64,000 bases of DNA from CAVSUB01 sp963816725 (GTDB taxonomy: Bacteria > Acidobacteriota > Vicinamibacteria > Vicinamibacterales > 2-12-FULL-66-21). Location of the stretch: positions 62,001 to 126,000 of the forward strand of contig CAWFMC010000006.1 of assembly GCA_963816725.1 (NCBI GenBank), in the 5' to 3' direction. Numbering within the stretch: the stretch's first letter is position 1; every line of letters starts with the position of its first letter. The notes beneath the pieces were generated by a model. That model ran no database searches. It was not told the origin of the DNA and saw only the letters and a program-made list of their open reading frames with translations. The position numbers were made by a program, and so were the translations under genes. Positions 21,427 to 29,170 of this stretch are shown one piece after another.

Positions 21427-22269
21427 ATGCGTCGGAATCCGATTGCCGGGTCAGCCGTTGTCATCGCGCTCGCGCTGGCGTTCGGGATTGGCGCGGAAGA
21501 CATCACCCGGGCCACCCGCGGCGTGATCAACCTGCCGCGCGTTGTGCCTCGCAACGCGGACGACTTCACCTGGCACGGCGCTCTCCGGCCTGGCGCGACC
21601 CTCGAAGTCAAGGGCGTGAATGGCGACGTCACCGCAGCTCTCTCGAGCGGCGCCGAGGGGCAGGTCACCGCGCAGCGGTCCGGACGACGGGCCGACCCCG
21701 AGAGCGTGCGGCTGGAGGTGGTCGAGCACGCCGGCGGCGTCACCATTTGCGCGGTGTACCCGAGCCGGGATGCGTCCCGGCCAAACGAATGCCGCCCCGG
21801 CACGGACGGGCGGATGAACGTGCAGAACAACGACGTTCGCGTGCACTTCACCGTGCAGGTGCCACCCGGGATCCGTTTCGCCGGGCGAACGGTCAACGGC
21901 GAGGTGGACGCGCAGGGCCTGCAGGGCCCGGTGTTGCTCGCCACCGTGAACGGGTCCACTGGGTTCTCCACCTCATCGTACGGCGAGGCCTCGACGGTGA
22001 ACGGATCCATCCGCGGCGCGATGGGCGCGTCGGACTGGTCCGAAGGCCTGGCGTTCAAGACGGTCAATGGGACGATCACGCTTGACCTGCCGCCGGATCT
22101 CAGTACCGAGGTCCGCGCCACGACGGTGAACGGCGAGATCTCCACCGATTTCCCGCTCGCCGTCACCGGGCGCCTCAGCCGCCGTTACGTGCAGGGCACC
22201 ATCGGGAGCGGCGGCCGACGGCTGGATCTCGAGACGGTCAACGGCAGCGTGCGCCTGCGGCGGCACTGA
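21427..22269 (+). CDS. Exported TVNG-repeat protein (DUF4097-like beta-helix)
   Basis: This 280-residue protein has a signal peptide (AVVIALALAFGIGAE) and a good ribosome site (GGAGG seven bases before the ATG). From about residue 60 to the end, VNG triplets recur seven times (VKGVNGDV, RTVNGEV, ATVNGST, STVNGSI, KTVNGTI, TTVNGEI, ETVNGSV), roughly every 20-30 residues, the signature of a DUF4097-type right-handed beta-helix or roll. Function is unknown; envelope stress or adhesion roles have been suggested for the family. No catalytic motif is seen. Confidence 0.75.
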   Translation: MRRNPIAGSAVVIALALAFGIGAEDITRATRGVINLPRVVPRNADDFTWHGALRPGATLEVKGVNGDVTAALSSGAEGQVTAQRSGRRADPESVRLEVVEHAGGVTICAVYPSRDASRPNECRPGTDGRMNVQNNDVRVHFTVQVPPGIRFAGRTVNGEVDAQGLQGPVLLATVNGSTGFSTSSYGEASTVNGSIRGAMGASDWSEGLAFKTVNGTITLDLPPDLSTEVRATTVNGEISTDFPLAVTGRLSRRYVQGTIGSGGRRLDLETVNGSVRLRRH

Positions 22270-22320
22270 GGATCGATGCGGCGCGGGCAGCCGCCGATGA
22301 TCGGATGATATAGTCGCGAG

Positions 22321-23298
22321 ATGGAAGGTATCTTCACGGCCTGGGGCCGTATCCTCGCGGGTTATCGCCCGTCCTTGTCGGTGGAAATCACTCGCGAATG
22401 CCCGCTGCGCTGCCCCGGGTGCTACGCCTATGGCGACGAACATCTCGGCGGCGGCGTCACGCTGCGTCAGGTCAGCGACTTCAAGGGTCAGGAGCTGATC
22501 GATCGCTTCTTCGGCCTGATCGATCAGCACAAACCGCTGCATCTCTCGATCGTCGGCGGTGAGCCGCTCGTGCGCTTCCGCGAGCTGAACGAGATCCTCC
22601 CGCGGCTGGCCGACCGCGGCATCTATACCCAGCTCGTGACCAGCGCGGTGCGCCCGATTCCGATCGAGTGGGCGGCGCTGCGGCGGCTGCAGCTGGTGGT
22701 CTCGATCGACGGGCTCCAGCCGGAGCACGACGAGCGCCGCAAGCCGGCCACCTACGACCGCATCGTCAAGCACATCAAGGGACACAGCATCACGGTGCAC
22801 TGCACCGTGACGAAGCAGCAGGTGCGGCGCGACGGCTACCTCGAAGAGTTCATGCGCATCTGGTCGGACAATGCCGACGTCAGCCAGATCTGGGTGAGCT
22901 TGTACACCCCGCAGGTCGGCGAGGTCTCGGAGGAACGCCTGGAGCCTCAGGACCGCGAACGAGTGGTCGCGGCGTTGATGACGCTGCGCAAGTCGTTCCC
23001 AAAGCTGCGGATGCCGGAAGGCATGATCAAGGTGTACGCGAAGCCCCCCAAGAGCCCGGCCGAGTGCACGTTCGCGCAGACCACGACCTGCGTGTCGGCG
23101 GATTTCGAGCACCGCATCGAGCCGTGTCAGTTCGGCGGCAACCCCGACTGTTCCAACTGCGGCTGCATCGCGTCAGCTGGTCTGGACGCCATCGCCCGCC
23201 ACCGCCTGCCCGGTGGGCTGCGCGTCGGGGCGATTTTCGAGCATTCGCTCCGGCTTGGCCGGGGCGTACGGCGGCTGCGAACCTCGGCTGCATCCTGA
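22321..23298 (+). CDS. Radical SAM protein, first of an adjacent pair
   Basis: This 325-residue enzyme has the SAM cluster motif CPLRCPGC followed by YAYGDEH, then SIVGGEPLVR and VVSIDGLQPEHDERR, an ordinary radical SAM TIM barrel. The C-terminal part carries six clustered cysteines (C-x6-C near AECTFAQTTTC, then EPCQFGGNPDCSNCGC), indicating a SPASM-like extra cluster. The gene is 17 bp upstream of a second radical SAM gene on the same strand. The substrate is not identifiable. Peptide maturation, cofactor or lipid modification are all possible, and no precursor peptide was seen nearby. Confidence 0.85.
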   Translation: MEGIFTAWGRILAGYRPSLSVEITRECPLRCPGCYAYGDEHLGGGVTLRQVSDFKGQELIDRFFGLIDQHKPLHLSIVGGEPLVRFRELNEILPRLADRGIYTQLVTSAVRPIPIEWAALRRLQLVVSIDGLQPEHDERRKPATYDRIVKHIKGHSITVHCTVTKQQVRRDGYLEEFMRIWSDNADVSQIWVSLYTPQVGEVSEERLEPQDRERVVAALMTLRKSFPKLRMPEGMIKVYAKPPKSPAECTFAQTTTCVSADFEHRIEPCQFGGNPDCSNCGCIASAGLDAIARHRLPGGLRVGAIFEHSLRLGRGVRRLRTSAAS

Positions 23299-23314
23299 TA
23301 TACTTTCGGGTTTG

Positions 23315-24328
23315 ATGCGAACTTTCCGGAAGGCGAGCCGAACCGTACGGTCCGTGCGCGAGTTCGCGCGCGGACTCGCCGACACCGACCATCCGCTGCT
23401 CGTCCATCTGGTCCCGATTCGCCGCTGCAACATCGACTGCGGCTACTGCAACGAGTACGACAAGGTCTCCAAGCCCGTGCCGCTCGACGACATGCTGGCA
23501 CGGATCGACAAGCTCGCGACGCTCGGCACGTCGGTCGTGGCGTTCAGCGGCGGCGAGCCGATGCTCCATCCCGACCTCGACGCGCTGATCCGGCGGATCC
23601 GATCGCGCGGGATGATCGCCGGGCTGATCACGAACGGCTACCTGCTGTCGCCGAAGCGGATCGCCGCGCTCAACGACGCCGGTCTCGATTATCTCCAGAT
23701 CAGCATCGACAACGTCGAGCCCGACGAGGTCTCGAAGAAGAGCCTGCGTCTGCTCGACACCAAGCTCCAGTGGCTCGCCGAGCACGCGCACTTCGACATC
23801 AACATCAACTCGGTGGTCGGCGGCGGCATCAAGAATCCTGAGGACGCGCGCACGATCAACACGCGCGCCCGCGAGCTTGGGTTCTCGACCTCGATCGGCA
23901 TCATCCACGACGGCTCCGGCATCCTCAAACCGCTCGGCGGCCCCGAGCGGGCGGTGTTCGACGATGTGATGCGGCTGATCAGCGGACGCAAACAGGTGTT
24001 CAAGAACCTGTACTCGGGCATCCGCAGCTTCCAGGCCAATCTCGCCGACGGGAAGCCGAACGAGTGGAGCTGCCGGGCCGGCGCGCGCTACCTGTACGTA
24101 TGCGAGAACGGCCTGGTCCACTGGTGCTCGCAGCAGCGCGGCGTCCCCGGCGTCCCGCTCGCCAGCTATACGACCGAGGACATCCGTCGCGAGCTGGTCG
24201 CGCCGAAGTGGTGTGCGCCGCTCTGCACCATCGGCTGCGTCCACCGTGTTTCGCGGATGGACTTCTGGCGCAAGCCACAGAAGCAGGAGCCCGGCGTCCC
24301 GCAGGGTTCCGTCAGCGAAGCGTCCTGA
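23315..24328 (+). CDS. Radical SAM / SPASM-like protein, second of an adjacent pair
   Basis: This 337-residue protein has IRRCNIDCGYCNEYD as the SAM-cluster motif, VVAFSGGEPMLHPDL as the GGEP motif and a cysteine-rich C-terminus (CRAGARYLYVCENGLVHWC, then CAPLCTIGCVHR) consistent with an auxiliary cluster domain. The ATG at 23315 directly follows the first radical SAM gene, and yajQ starts 6 bp after its stop, so the three are likely one transcript. The two radical SAM proteins differ clearly in sequence and are not a recent duplication. Function unknown. Confidence 0.85.
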   Translation: MRTFRKASRTVRSVREFARGLADTDHPLLVHLVPIRRCNIDCGYCNEYDKVSKPVPLDDMLARIDKLATLGTSVVAFSGGEPMLHPDLDALIRRIRSRGMIAGLITNGYLLSPKRIAALNDAGLDYLQISIDNVEPDEVSKKSLRLLDTKLQWLAEHAHFDININSVVGGGIKNPEDARTINTRARELGFSTSIGIIHDGSGILKPLGGPERAVFDDVMRLISGRKQVFKNLYSGIRSFQANLADGKPNEWSCRAGARYLYVCENGLVHWCSQQRGVPGVPLASYTTEDIRRELVAPKWCAPLCTIGCVHRVSRMDFWRKPQKQEPGVPQGSVSEAS

Positions 24329-24334
24329 TCTCGC

Positions 24335-24838
24335 ATGCCCAATCCCGTCTCGTTCGATATCACGTCCAACGTCGATCTGCAGGAAGTCGACAACGCAGTC
24401 AATCAGGCGCGCAAGGAAGTGGCGCAGCGCTACGACTTCAAAGGTTCCAAGGCCTCGATCGAGCTCAATCAGAAGGACAACACCCTCGTCCTCGTCGCGG
24501 ACGACGACTTCAAGATGAACGCGCTCTGGGAGATCCTGCAAGGCCGCCTGGTTCGCCGGGGTGTCCCGACCAAGAATCTGACCCGCGGCGAGATCGAGCG
24601 GGCCGCCAACGACACGGTCAAGAGCGTCGTCACGCTGCAGCAAGGCATTCCGACCGAAGCGGCCAAGGACATCATCAAGTTCATCAAGGACCATAAGTTG
24701 AAGCGGGTCCAGGCAAGCATCCAGGCCGATCAGGTCCGCGTTTCGTCGCCCTCGAAGGACGACCTCCAGGAGGCGATCCGGCTTCTGAGGGAACACGACT
24801 TCGGCGTCGCACTCCAATTCGGCAATTACCGCAGCTGA
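24335..24838 (+). CDS. yajQ: YajQ-family nucleotide-binding protein
   Basis: This 167-residue protein matches UPF0234/YajQ end to end: SFDITSNVDLQEVDNAVNQA at the start, RYDFKGSKASIEL, then VVTLQQGIPTEAAKDIIK and a C-terminal DDLQEAIRLLREHDFGVALQF. Family members have two ferredoxin-like halves. Some bind cyclic di-GMP and act as transcriptional co-regulators; others bind tRNA or ATP. Length is standard. It is translationally close to the radical SAM gene upstream and 13 bp from the next gene. Confidence 0.93.
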   Translation: MPNPVSFDITSNVDLQEVDNAVNQARKEVAQRYDFKGSKASIELNQKDNTLVLVADDDFKMNALWEILQGRLVRRGVPTKNLTRGEIERAANDTVKSVVTLQQGIPTEAAKDIIKFIKDHKLKRVQASIQADQVRVSSPSKDDLQEAIRLLREHDFGVALQFGNYRS

Positions 24839-24851
24839 GGGCGGAGGAACC

Positions 24852-25451
24852 ATGGCAGCCACGGCACTCGCCCTCGCCCTGACGATGCTGCTGGCCGCGC
24901 CGGCCGCGCGCGCGGGCCTGCCGACCGGCGTTCCCACGGCGCAGAACGACAAGGGCCCGCCGGTCAACCGCGACGCCAGGATAATGGCCGAATTCGAAGA
25001 GCGGGTGAAGGCCTACAGCACCCTCCATCGGGAGCTCGAAGCGACCATCCCCGCGCTGCCCAAGCAGCCCACTCCGGAGCAGATCGACGCCCGCGAGCTG
25101 GCCCTCGCCGCCTTGATTGCGAAGACCCGCGCCAAGGCCGCGCCGGGCGACATCTTCACGAAAGAAACGCGGGCGCTCTTCCGCCGATACCTGGCGCGCG
25201 TCTTCGACGGCCCGCAGGGCCGGGAGCTGAGGGCTTCGATCATGGACGAGAATCCCGGCCGTCTGAGCCTGCACATCAACGCCCGGTATCCCGAATCCAT
25301 TCCGGTGACGACGGTGCCGCCGCAGGTGCTCCAGGCGCTCCCCAAGCTGCCCGACGATCTCGAATATCGGTTCATCGGGGATCGCCTGATCCTGCACGAC
25401 ATCCATGCCCACACCATCGTCGATATCATCGACGGTGCGATTCCGCACTAG
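24852..25451 (+). CDS. Exported protein of unknown function
   Basis: This 199-residue protein has an N-terminal signal peptide (ALALALTMLLAAPAARAG). The mature part is mainly helical and charged (EFEERVKAYSTLHRELEATI), with a later segment SLHINARYPESIPVTTVPPQVLQALPKLPDDLEYRFIG that looks like a conserved small domain. No motif, cofactor site or family was recognised. GGCGGAGGAACC lies just before the ATG. Its neighbours suggest nothing specific beyond co-transcription with yajQ and the metallophosphoesterase. Confidence 0.7.
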   Translation: MAATALALALTMLLAAPAARAGLPTGVPTAQNDKGPPVNRDARIMAEFEERVKAYSTLHRELEATIPALPKQPTPEQIDARELALAALIAKTRAKAAPGDIFTKETRALFRRYLARVFDGPQGRELRASIMDENPGRLSLHINARYPESIPVTTVPPQVLQALPKLPDDLEYRFIGDRLILHDIHAHTIVDIIDGAIPH

Positions 25452-25465
25452 GCACGGCGTCGGTC

Positions 25466-26386
25466 ATGATGCGCCGCGTCGCTGCCTCTCTCGGCCTGTC
25501 TGTCGCGCTTCTCTGGCTGGCGCCTGCCGCCGGCACCAGGACGTCGACAGTCCAGGCCGCCGCTCAGGCCCCGGCCGCGGCAAGCGCTGCCCGAGTCGAG
25601 CTCCCGAATCGTGAGGGCTCGCTCAAGTTCGCCGTGCTCGGCGACTTCGGGACCGGCAAGCGCGAACAGTACGAGCTCGGCGCGCAGATGGCCAAGGCCC
25701 ACGAGCGCTTCCCGTTCGAGCTGGTCATCACCGTCGGCGACAACCTCTATGGCTCGCAACGGCCGAAGGATTTCCAGACCAAGTTCGAGCTCCCCTACCA
25801 GGGTGTGCTCGAGGCCGGCGTCAAGTTCTACGCCTCGCTCGGGAATCACGACGAGCGCGAGGGGCAGCGCTACTACAAGCTGTTCAACATGAACGGCAAG
25901 CTGTATTACACCTTCAAGGCGCCGAAGCAGAGCGTCCGGTTCTTCGCGCTCGACAGCACCTATCCAGATCCGGAACAGAGTGCGTGGCTGGAGAAGGAGC
26001 TGGCGGCTTCGGGAGACGACTGGAAGATCCCGTACTTCCATCACCCGCTGTACTCGTCAGGCGAGCGGCACGGATCGACGCCGAGCCTGCGCGAGGTGTG
26101 GGAGCCGCTGTTCGTGAAGCACGGCGTCAGCGTGGTGTTTGCCGGCCACGACCACTTCTACGAGCGCACCAAGCCGCAGAAAGGGATCGTCCACTTCGTC
26201 ACCGGATCGGGTGGACAGCTGCGGCGGGGGAACATCGATCGGCGGACCGGTCTGACGGCCAGCGGCTTCGATACCGACCGCGCCTTCCTGGTGGCCGAGA
26301 TCGATCGCGACGAGCTCTATTTCAACGTGATCTCGCGGACCGGTGCGGTGGTGGACTCGGGGGTCATCCAGCGACGGAAGCCGTAG
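25466..26386 (+). CDS. Exported metallophosphoesterase (purple acid phosphatase-like)
   Basis: This 306-residue protein begins with a signal peptide. The calcineurin-like metal motifs are in order: VLGDFGTG (D), VGDN (D, GDN), GNHDE (N, H), FHHPLYSSGE (H) and FAGHDHFYERT (H-D-H). The spacing and the GHDHFYER ending match the tartrate-resistant/purple acid phosphatase group, which hydrolyses phosphomonoesters with a binuclear metal centre. Periplasmic phosphate scavenging is plausible given the strong Pho content of the region, but no PhoB-box-like repeat was seen upstream. The 3' end overlaps the convergent PLD-like gene by 23 bp. Confidence 0.9.
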   Translation: MMRRVAASLGLSVALLWLAPAAGTRTSTVQAAAQAPAAASAARVELPNREGSLKFAVLGDFGTGKREQYELGAQMAKAHERFPFELVITVGDNLYGSQRPKDFQTKFELPYQGVLEAGVKFYASLGNHDEREGQRYYKLFNMNGKLYYTFKAPKQSVRFFALDSTYPDPEQSAWLEKELAASGDDWKIPYFHHPLYSSGERHGSTPSLREVWEPLFVKHGVSVVFAGHDHFYERTKPQKGIVHFVTGSGGQLRRGNIDRRTGLTASGFDTDRAFLVAEIDRDELYFNVISRTGAVVDSGVIQRRKP

Positions 26387-27290
26387 CGTCCTTCGGTTTC
26401 TCCTTGTCCTTCTCTTTGTCTTTCTCTTTGTCTTTGGCGGCCGGCTTCGCGGCCGGGGCTGATGCGGTCCAGTCCGCCTCGAACACCCCTCGCACCTGAC
26501 CGGCGATCCGCGCGTCGGTCACGATCATCCCGACTTCGCGGCGGCCGTCGAGCTCCAGCTTGCGCAGGCTCTGGCTGCCTACGAAGCAGGCGGTCCCGTC
26601 GCGGACGATGGCGCGGACGTGCAGGCGCAGATCGGCGAGCTTGCGGACCTCGACGCCGGGGAGGCTCTTCTCCATGCTTCCGATGACCCGGATGTCGACC
26701 CCCGCCCGCAGGCGATCCTGCAGCACGCGCAGAATCAGGTTGTCGCTGACCTGCGCGTCGTAGATGAGCAGCTGCTTCTTCGCCTGGCGGATGAACGCGG
26801 TCAGCCGCTCGCGTGAGGTCTCCGGGCTGACCACGAAACGGTCGTGCCGGGGCGAGTAGGGCTGCCGGTTGCAGTCCGCCTCGAACAGGCACGACGCTTC
26901 CTTGACCAGCCGCTTGTCGCCGGTGACCACCCCGAAACTCCGGCTCTTCTCGATATCCAGCTTGGTGTAATTGAAGCCGAACACGTAGAGCACGTCGTCG
27001 ACCACGAACAGCTTGCCGTGATAGCGCGGCAGGTCGTCGGCGGTCCGCGACACGGTGACCCCGGCGTTGAGCAGGCGCAGTTCGAGGCGGCGCAGGCTCT
27101 TCTCGCCGCCGCGGTTGGTGTGCGCGATCAGCGCCCGGACCACCACACCGCGGGCCACGGCCGCTTCGAGCGCCTTCTCGAGCTCGACGCGATCGAACCG
27201 GAAGATGACGATGTCAATCGTCTTGCGGGCTTTACGCACCGCCTTCAGCAGAGGGGCGAGACCGTCGTCGGGCTGGATGATCAGCTTCAC
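26364..27290 (-). CDS. Phospholipase D-like protein with one standard and one altered HKD motif
   Basis: This 308-residue cytoplasmic-looking protein has two PLD-type repeats. The first motif HGKLFVVDD fits HxKx4D exactly. The second, HVRAIVRDG, has Arg where Lys is expected. Other conserved parts include IVIFRFDRVELEKAL, VFGFNYTK, ADCNRQPYSP and CFVGSQSLRKLELDGRREVG. The C-terminus is a lysine/glutamate/aspartate repeat (KDKEKDKEKDKEK) encoded by short tandem DNA repeats. PLD-like proteins hydrolyse phosphodiesters of lipids or nucleic acids; which one applies is unclear. The start is GTG at 27290, 21 bp after the DUF4956 gene. Confidence 0.85.
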   Translation of the reverse strand: MKLIIQPDDGLAPLLKAVRKARKTIDIVIFRFDRVELEKALEAAVARGVVVRALIAHTNRGGEKSLRRLELRLLNAGVTVSRTADDLPRYHGKLFVVDDVLYVFGFNYTKLDIEKSRSFGVVTGDKRLVKEASCLFEADCNRQPYSPRHDRFVVSPETSRERLTAFIRQAKKQLLIYDAQVSDNLILRVLQDRLRAGVDIRVIGSMEKSLPGVEVRKLADLRLHVRAIVRDGTACFVGSQSLRKLELDGRREVGMIVTDARIAGQVRGVFEADWTASAPAAKPAAKDKEKDKEKDKEKPKDATASVAG

Positions 27291-27311
27291 AGTGTGGCGT
27301 CCACTGACAGC

Positions 27312-28100
27312 TTACTTCTTCGCCTTCTTCTCTTCCCACTCGACCGCGAGGTGGCCGTCGGGATCGAGCGTCAGGATCCGGTTGGAGACGTCGTCGGTGT
27401 GGATTTCCATCGGCACCTGGAGCTCGTAGCAGACCTCCTCGTCGGAGGCGCTGCGCAACTCGAACGGCAGCTTGTACGACTGCAGGATGCGCTCGATCTG
27501 GTCGCGCCGGGCGTCGGAGTCGGGCGCCTTGATGTGGAGCATGAACGGTTTCCTCGACTCCGGCTCGAAGGATTCGATCACCCACAAGGCCGCGACCATG
27601 AAGGCGGTCGAAAAGATCGTCAGCGCGTAGAGCCCGACACCGGAAGCCAGGCCGACCGACAGCGCGCAGAGCATGACCGCGGCATCCTTCGGGTCATCGA
27701 TCTTCGATCGATAGCGCACCAGGTTGGCGGCGCCCACGATGCCGAAGGCGCGGGCCAGGCTGGCGCCGACGACCAGCATGACGATCGCGCCCACCAGCGA
27801 CAGGACGATCTGCGTCTGGACCACCGCCGGGGTACGAGGCGGGGTGCCGCGCCGTTTGGGACGGAGCGCGAGGGCCGCGCCGAGGGCCGCGGCGAGCGGC
27901 AAACGCACCATCGCATCGCCAATCTCGTGAAGTGGATGGATGGCGTGATCGTCCGCGGTTTGTTGCGACTGCTCGTTGTTCTGGAGGGCCGCGGGCAGCG
28001 GCGCGTCCTGCGCGGCCAGCAGTGGACGCGGGAACCCGAGCGAGAGAACTGCGGCGGCGGCGAGGGCGGCCATCAGCACGCGGCGGGTCATGAGCAGCAT
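27312..28100 (-). CDS. DUF4956 membrane protein
   Basis: This 262-residue protein has a signal-like N-terminus, then three to four membrane segments carrying the DUF4956/MgtC-like signature: SLVGAIVMLVVGASLARAFG, then GAANLVRYRSKIDDPKDAAV, then GVGLYALTIFSTAF. A cytoplasmic C-terminal domain of about 90 residues follows. DUF4956 proteins commonly sit beside CotH-type kinases and polyphosphate-polymerase-like VTC domains. Here the upstream gene (3-bp gap) encodes a lipoprotein with kinase-like motifs, in keeping with that association. Biochemical function is unknown. Confidence 0.82.
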   Translation of the reverse strand: MLLMTRRVLMAALAAAAVLSLGFPRPLLAAQDAPLPAALQNNEQSQQTADDHAIHPLHEIGDAMVRLPLAAALGAALALRPKRRGTPPRTPAVVQTQIVLSLVGAIVMLVVGASLARAFGIVGAANLVRYRSKIDDPKDAAVMLCALSVGLASGVGLYALTIFSTAFMVAALWVIESFEPESRKPFMLHIKAPDSDARRDQIERILQSYKLPFELRSASDEEVCYELQVPMEIHTDDVSNRILTLDPDGHLAVEWEEKKAKK

Positions 28101-28103
28101 CGG

Positions 28104-29066
28104 TCAGCCTTCCAGCGCCAGGCCCTGGGCGATCTTCTGCTTCAGGCGGGTGATGAAACGGGTGGTCGTCTCCTGGTCGAAACCGCCGGCCCGGAACGCA
28201 TCACGCCACTGGGCGTCGGTGAGCGTCTGCAGGCGGGCGCAGATCCAGCGCACGTCGGCCGGCTTGATGTCGGTGAACAGCGCGTCGTGGCGGCCGCGCC
28301 AATCGAGCTTCACCCGGCCGTTGACGACCGCGGTGATGAACGGCGTCTGCTCGAAGACGTCGATGTCGCCGCGCGGCGCCGTGAGCACGCCGGTGCGGCC
28401 GAAGGTGTGTCCCAGGTCGCGCGCCACGTACCACTGCTTCGCACCCTCGAGCGGCTCGGCGAGCTCGTACATCGCGTTGTTGTCGTCCTTCAGATCGGAG
28501 TTGCCGAGCATGGCCTGGAGGATCAGCAAGCCCTGCAGCTGCGGCGTGCCGACGAACGGATTGTGGTAGTAGGACCACGTCCCGTCGGCTTTGAGGCCGT
28601 GAAAGTCCGGTTTGGCTTCACGGAACCGGGCCGGCAGCTGCGGGTTCGGCGTAATCGCCTTCTCGGCAGTCCACTCCGCCACGAAATAAACCGGCGGCTG
28701 GTGGTAGCCGATGCCCCAGTGGATACGCGAGGCGACGACCTCGGTGGCCGCTTCGGGCGGGAACTTGACGCTCCAGTGGCCGCGCTTGTCGGAAACGGTG
28801 TAGCCCTGGCTGAAGCCGGAGCGCTTGATCTCGATGACGGTGTACTTGGCGCCGGCCGTAGGCGCGAGCCGCTGGCCGCCGACGCCCCAGTACAGATCGC
28901 GGGCGCGGTCCGGCTGGACCCACAGCTCGGCCATCTGCGCAGCGGTGGGCGGGGTGGGACTGGTCGATTTGATGACCGGGTGGCAGGCGGCCAGAGCGGC
29001 CAGCGGGACCAGCAGCACGGGTACTGCGAGGCGAAGGGGAAAACCCGGGACACTGGCGCCCGTCAT
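28104..29066 (-). CDS. Lipoprotein with atypical-kinase-like motifs
   Basis: The N-terminus is a lipoprotein signal (VLLVPLAALAAC). The remaining 300 residues show an order reminiscent of Fam20C/HipA/CotH-type kinases: VKFPPEAATEVVASRI (candidate beta3 Lys and helix-C Glu), LGNSDLKDDNNAMYEL (candidate catalytic Asp with a downstream Asn) and YVARDLGHTFGRTG (candidate metal-binding Asp, DFG-like). This reading is by eye and moderate in strength. ATG 29066 is preferred over 29102 because GGAG precedes it and the signal peptide then starts cleanly. The DUF4956 gene begins 3 bp downstream, a pairing that fits CotH-type neighbourhoods. The substrate would lie in the envelope. Confidence 0.6.
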   Translation of the reverse strand: MTGASVPGFPLRLAVPVLLVPLAALAACHPVIKSTSPTPPTAAQMAELWVQPDRARDLYWGVGGQRLAPTAGAKYTVIEIKRSGFSQGYTVSDKRGHWSVKFPPEAATEVVASRIHWGIGYHQPPVYFVAEWTAEKAITPNPQLPARFREAKPDFHGLKADGTWSYYHNPFVGTPQLQGLLILQAMLGNSDLKDDNNAMYELAEPLEGAKQWYVARDLGHTFGRTGVLTAPRGDIDVFEQTPFITAVVNGRVKLDWRGRHDALFTDIKPADVRWICARLQTLTDAQWRDAFRAGGFDQETTTRFITRLKQKIAQGLALEG

Positions 29067-29140
29067 CCTGTCTGGAACTCCTCTTGGCCATGGAAACGCC
29101 ATGACCTACCTCGGCATCAGGTGCAAGTCACGCGCCACAG

Positions 29141-29160
29141 CTCATCCACGCATGGATGAG
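29141..29160. other. Short hairpin between dnaE2 and the lipoprotein gene
   Basis: CTCATCC and GGATGAG form a perfect 7-bp stem around a six-base loop, 11 bp past the dnaE2 stop. No T-run follows on the minus strand, so a terminator role is uncertain. Confidence 0.4.
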
Positions 29161-29170
29161 TTAGCTTATC

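Noticed and set aside
26844..29159. A 771-codon open frame on the + strand across the PLD-like, DUF4956 and lipoprotein genes
   Set aside because: It spans three well-supported genes on the other strand and its product is Arg/His/Asp-rich without motifs, so it is a shadow.
29141..29160. dnaE2 terminator
   Set aside because: The 7-bp hairpin has no T-run on the minus strand, so it was kept only as a hairpin.
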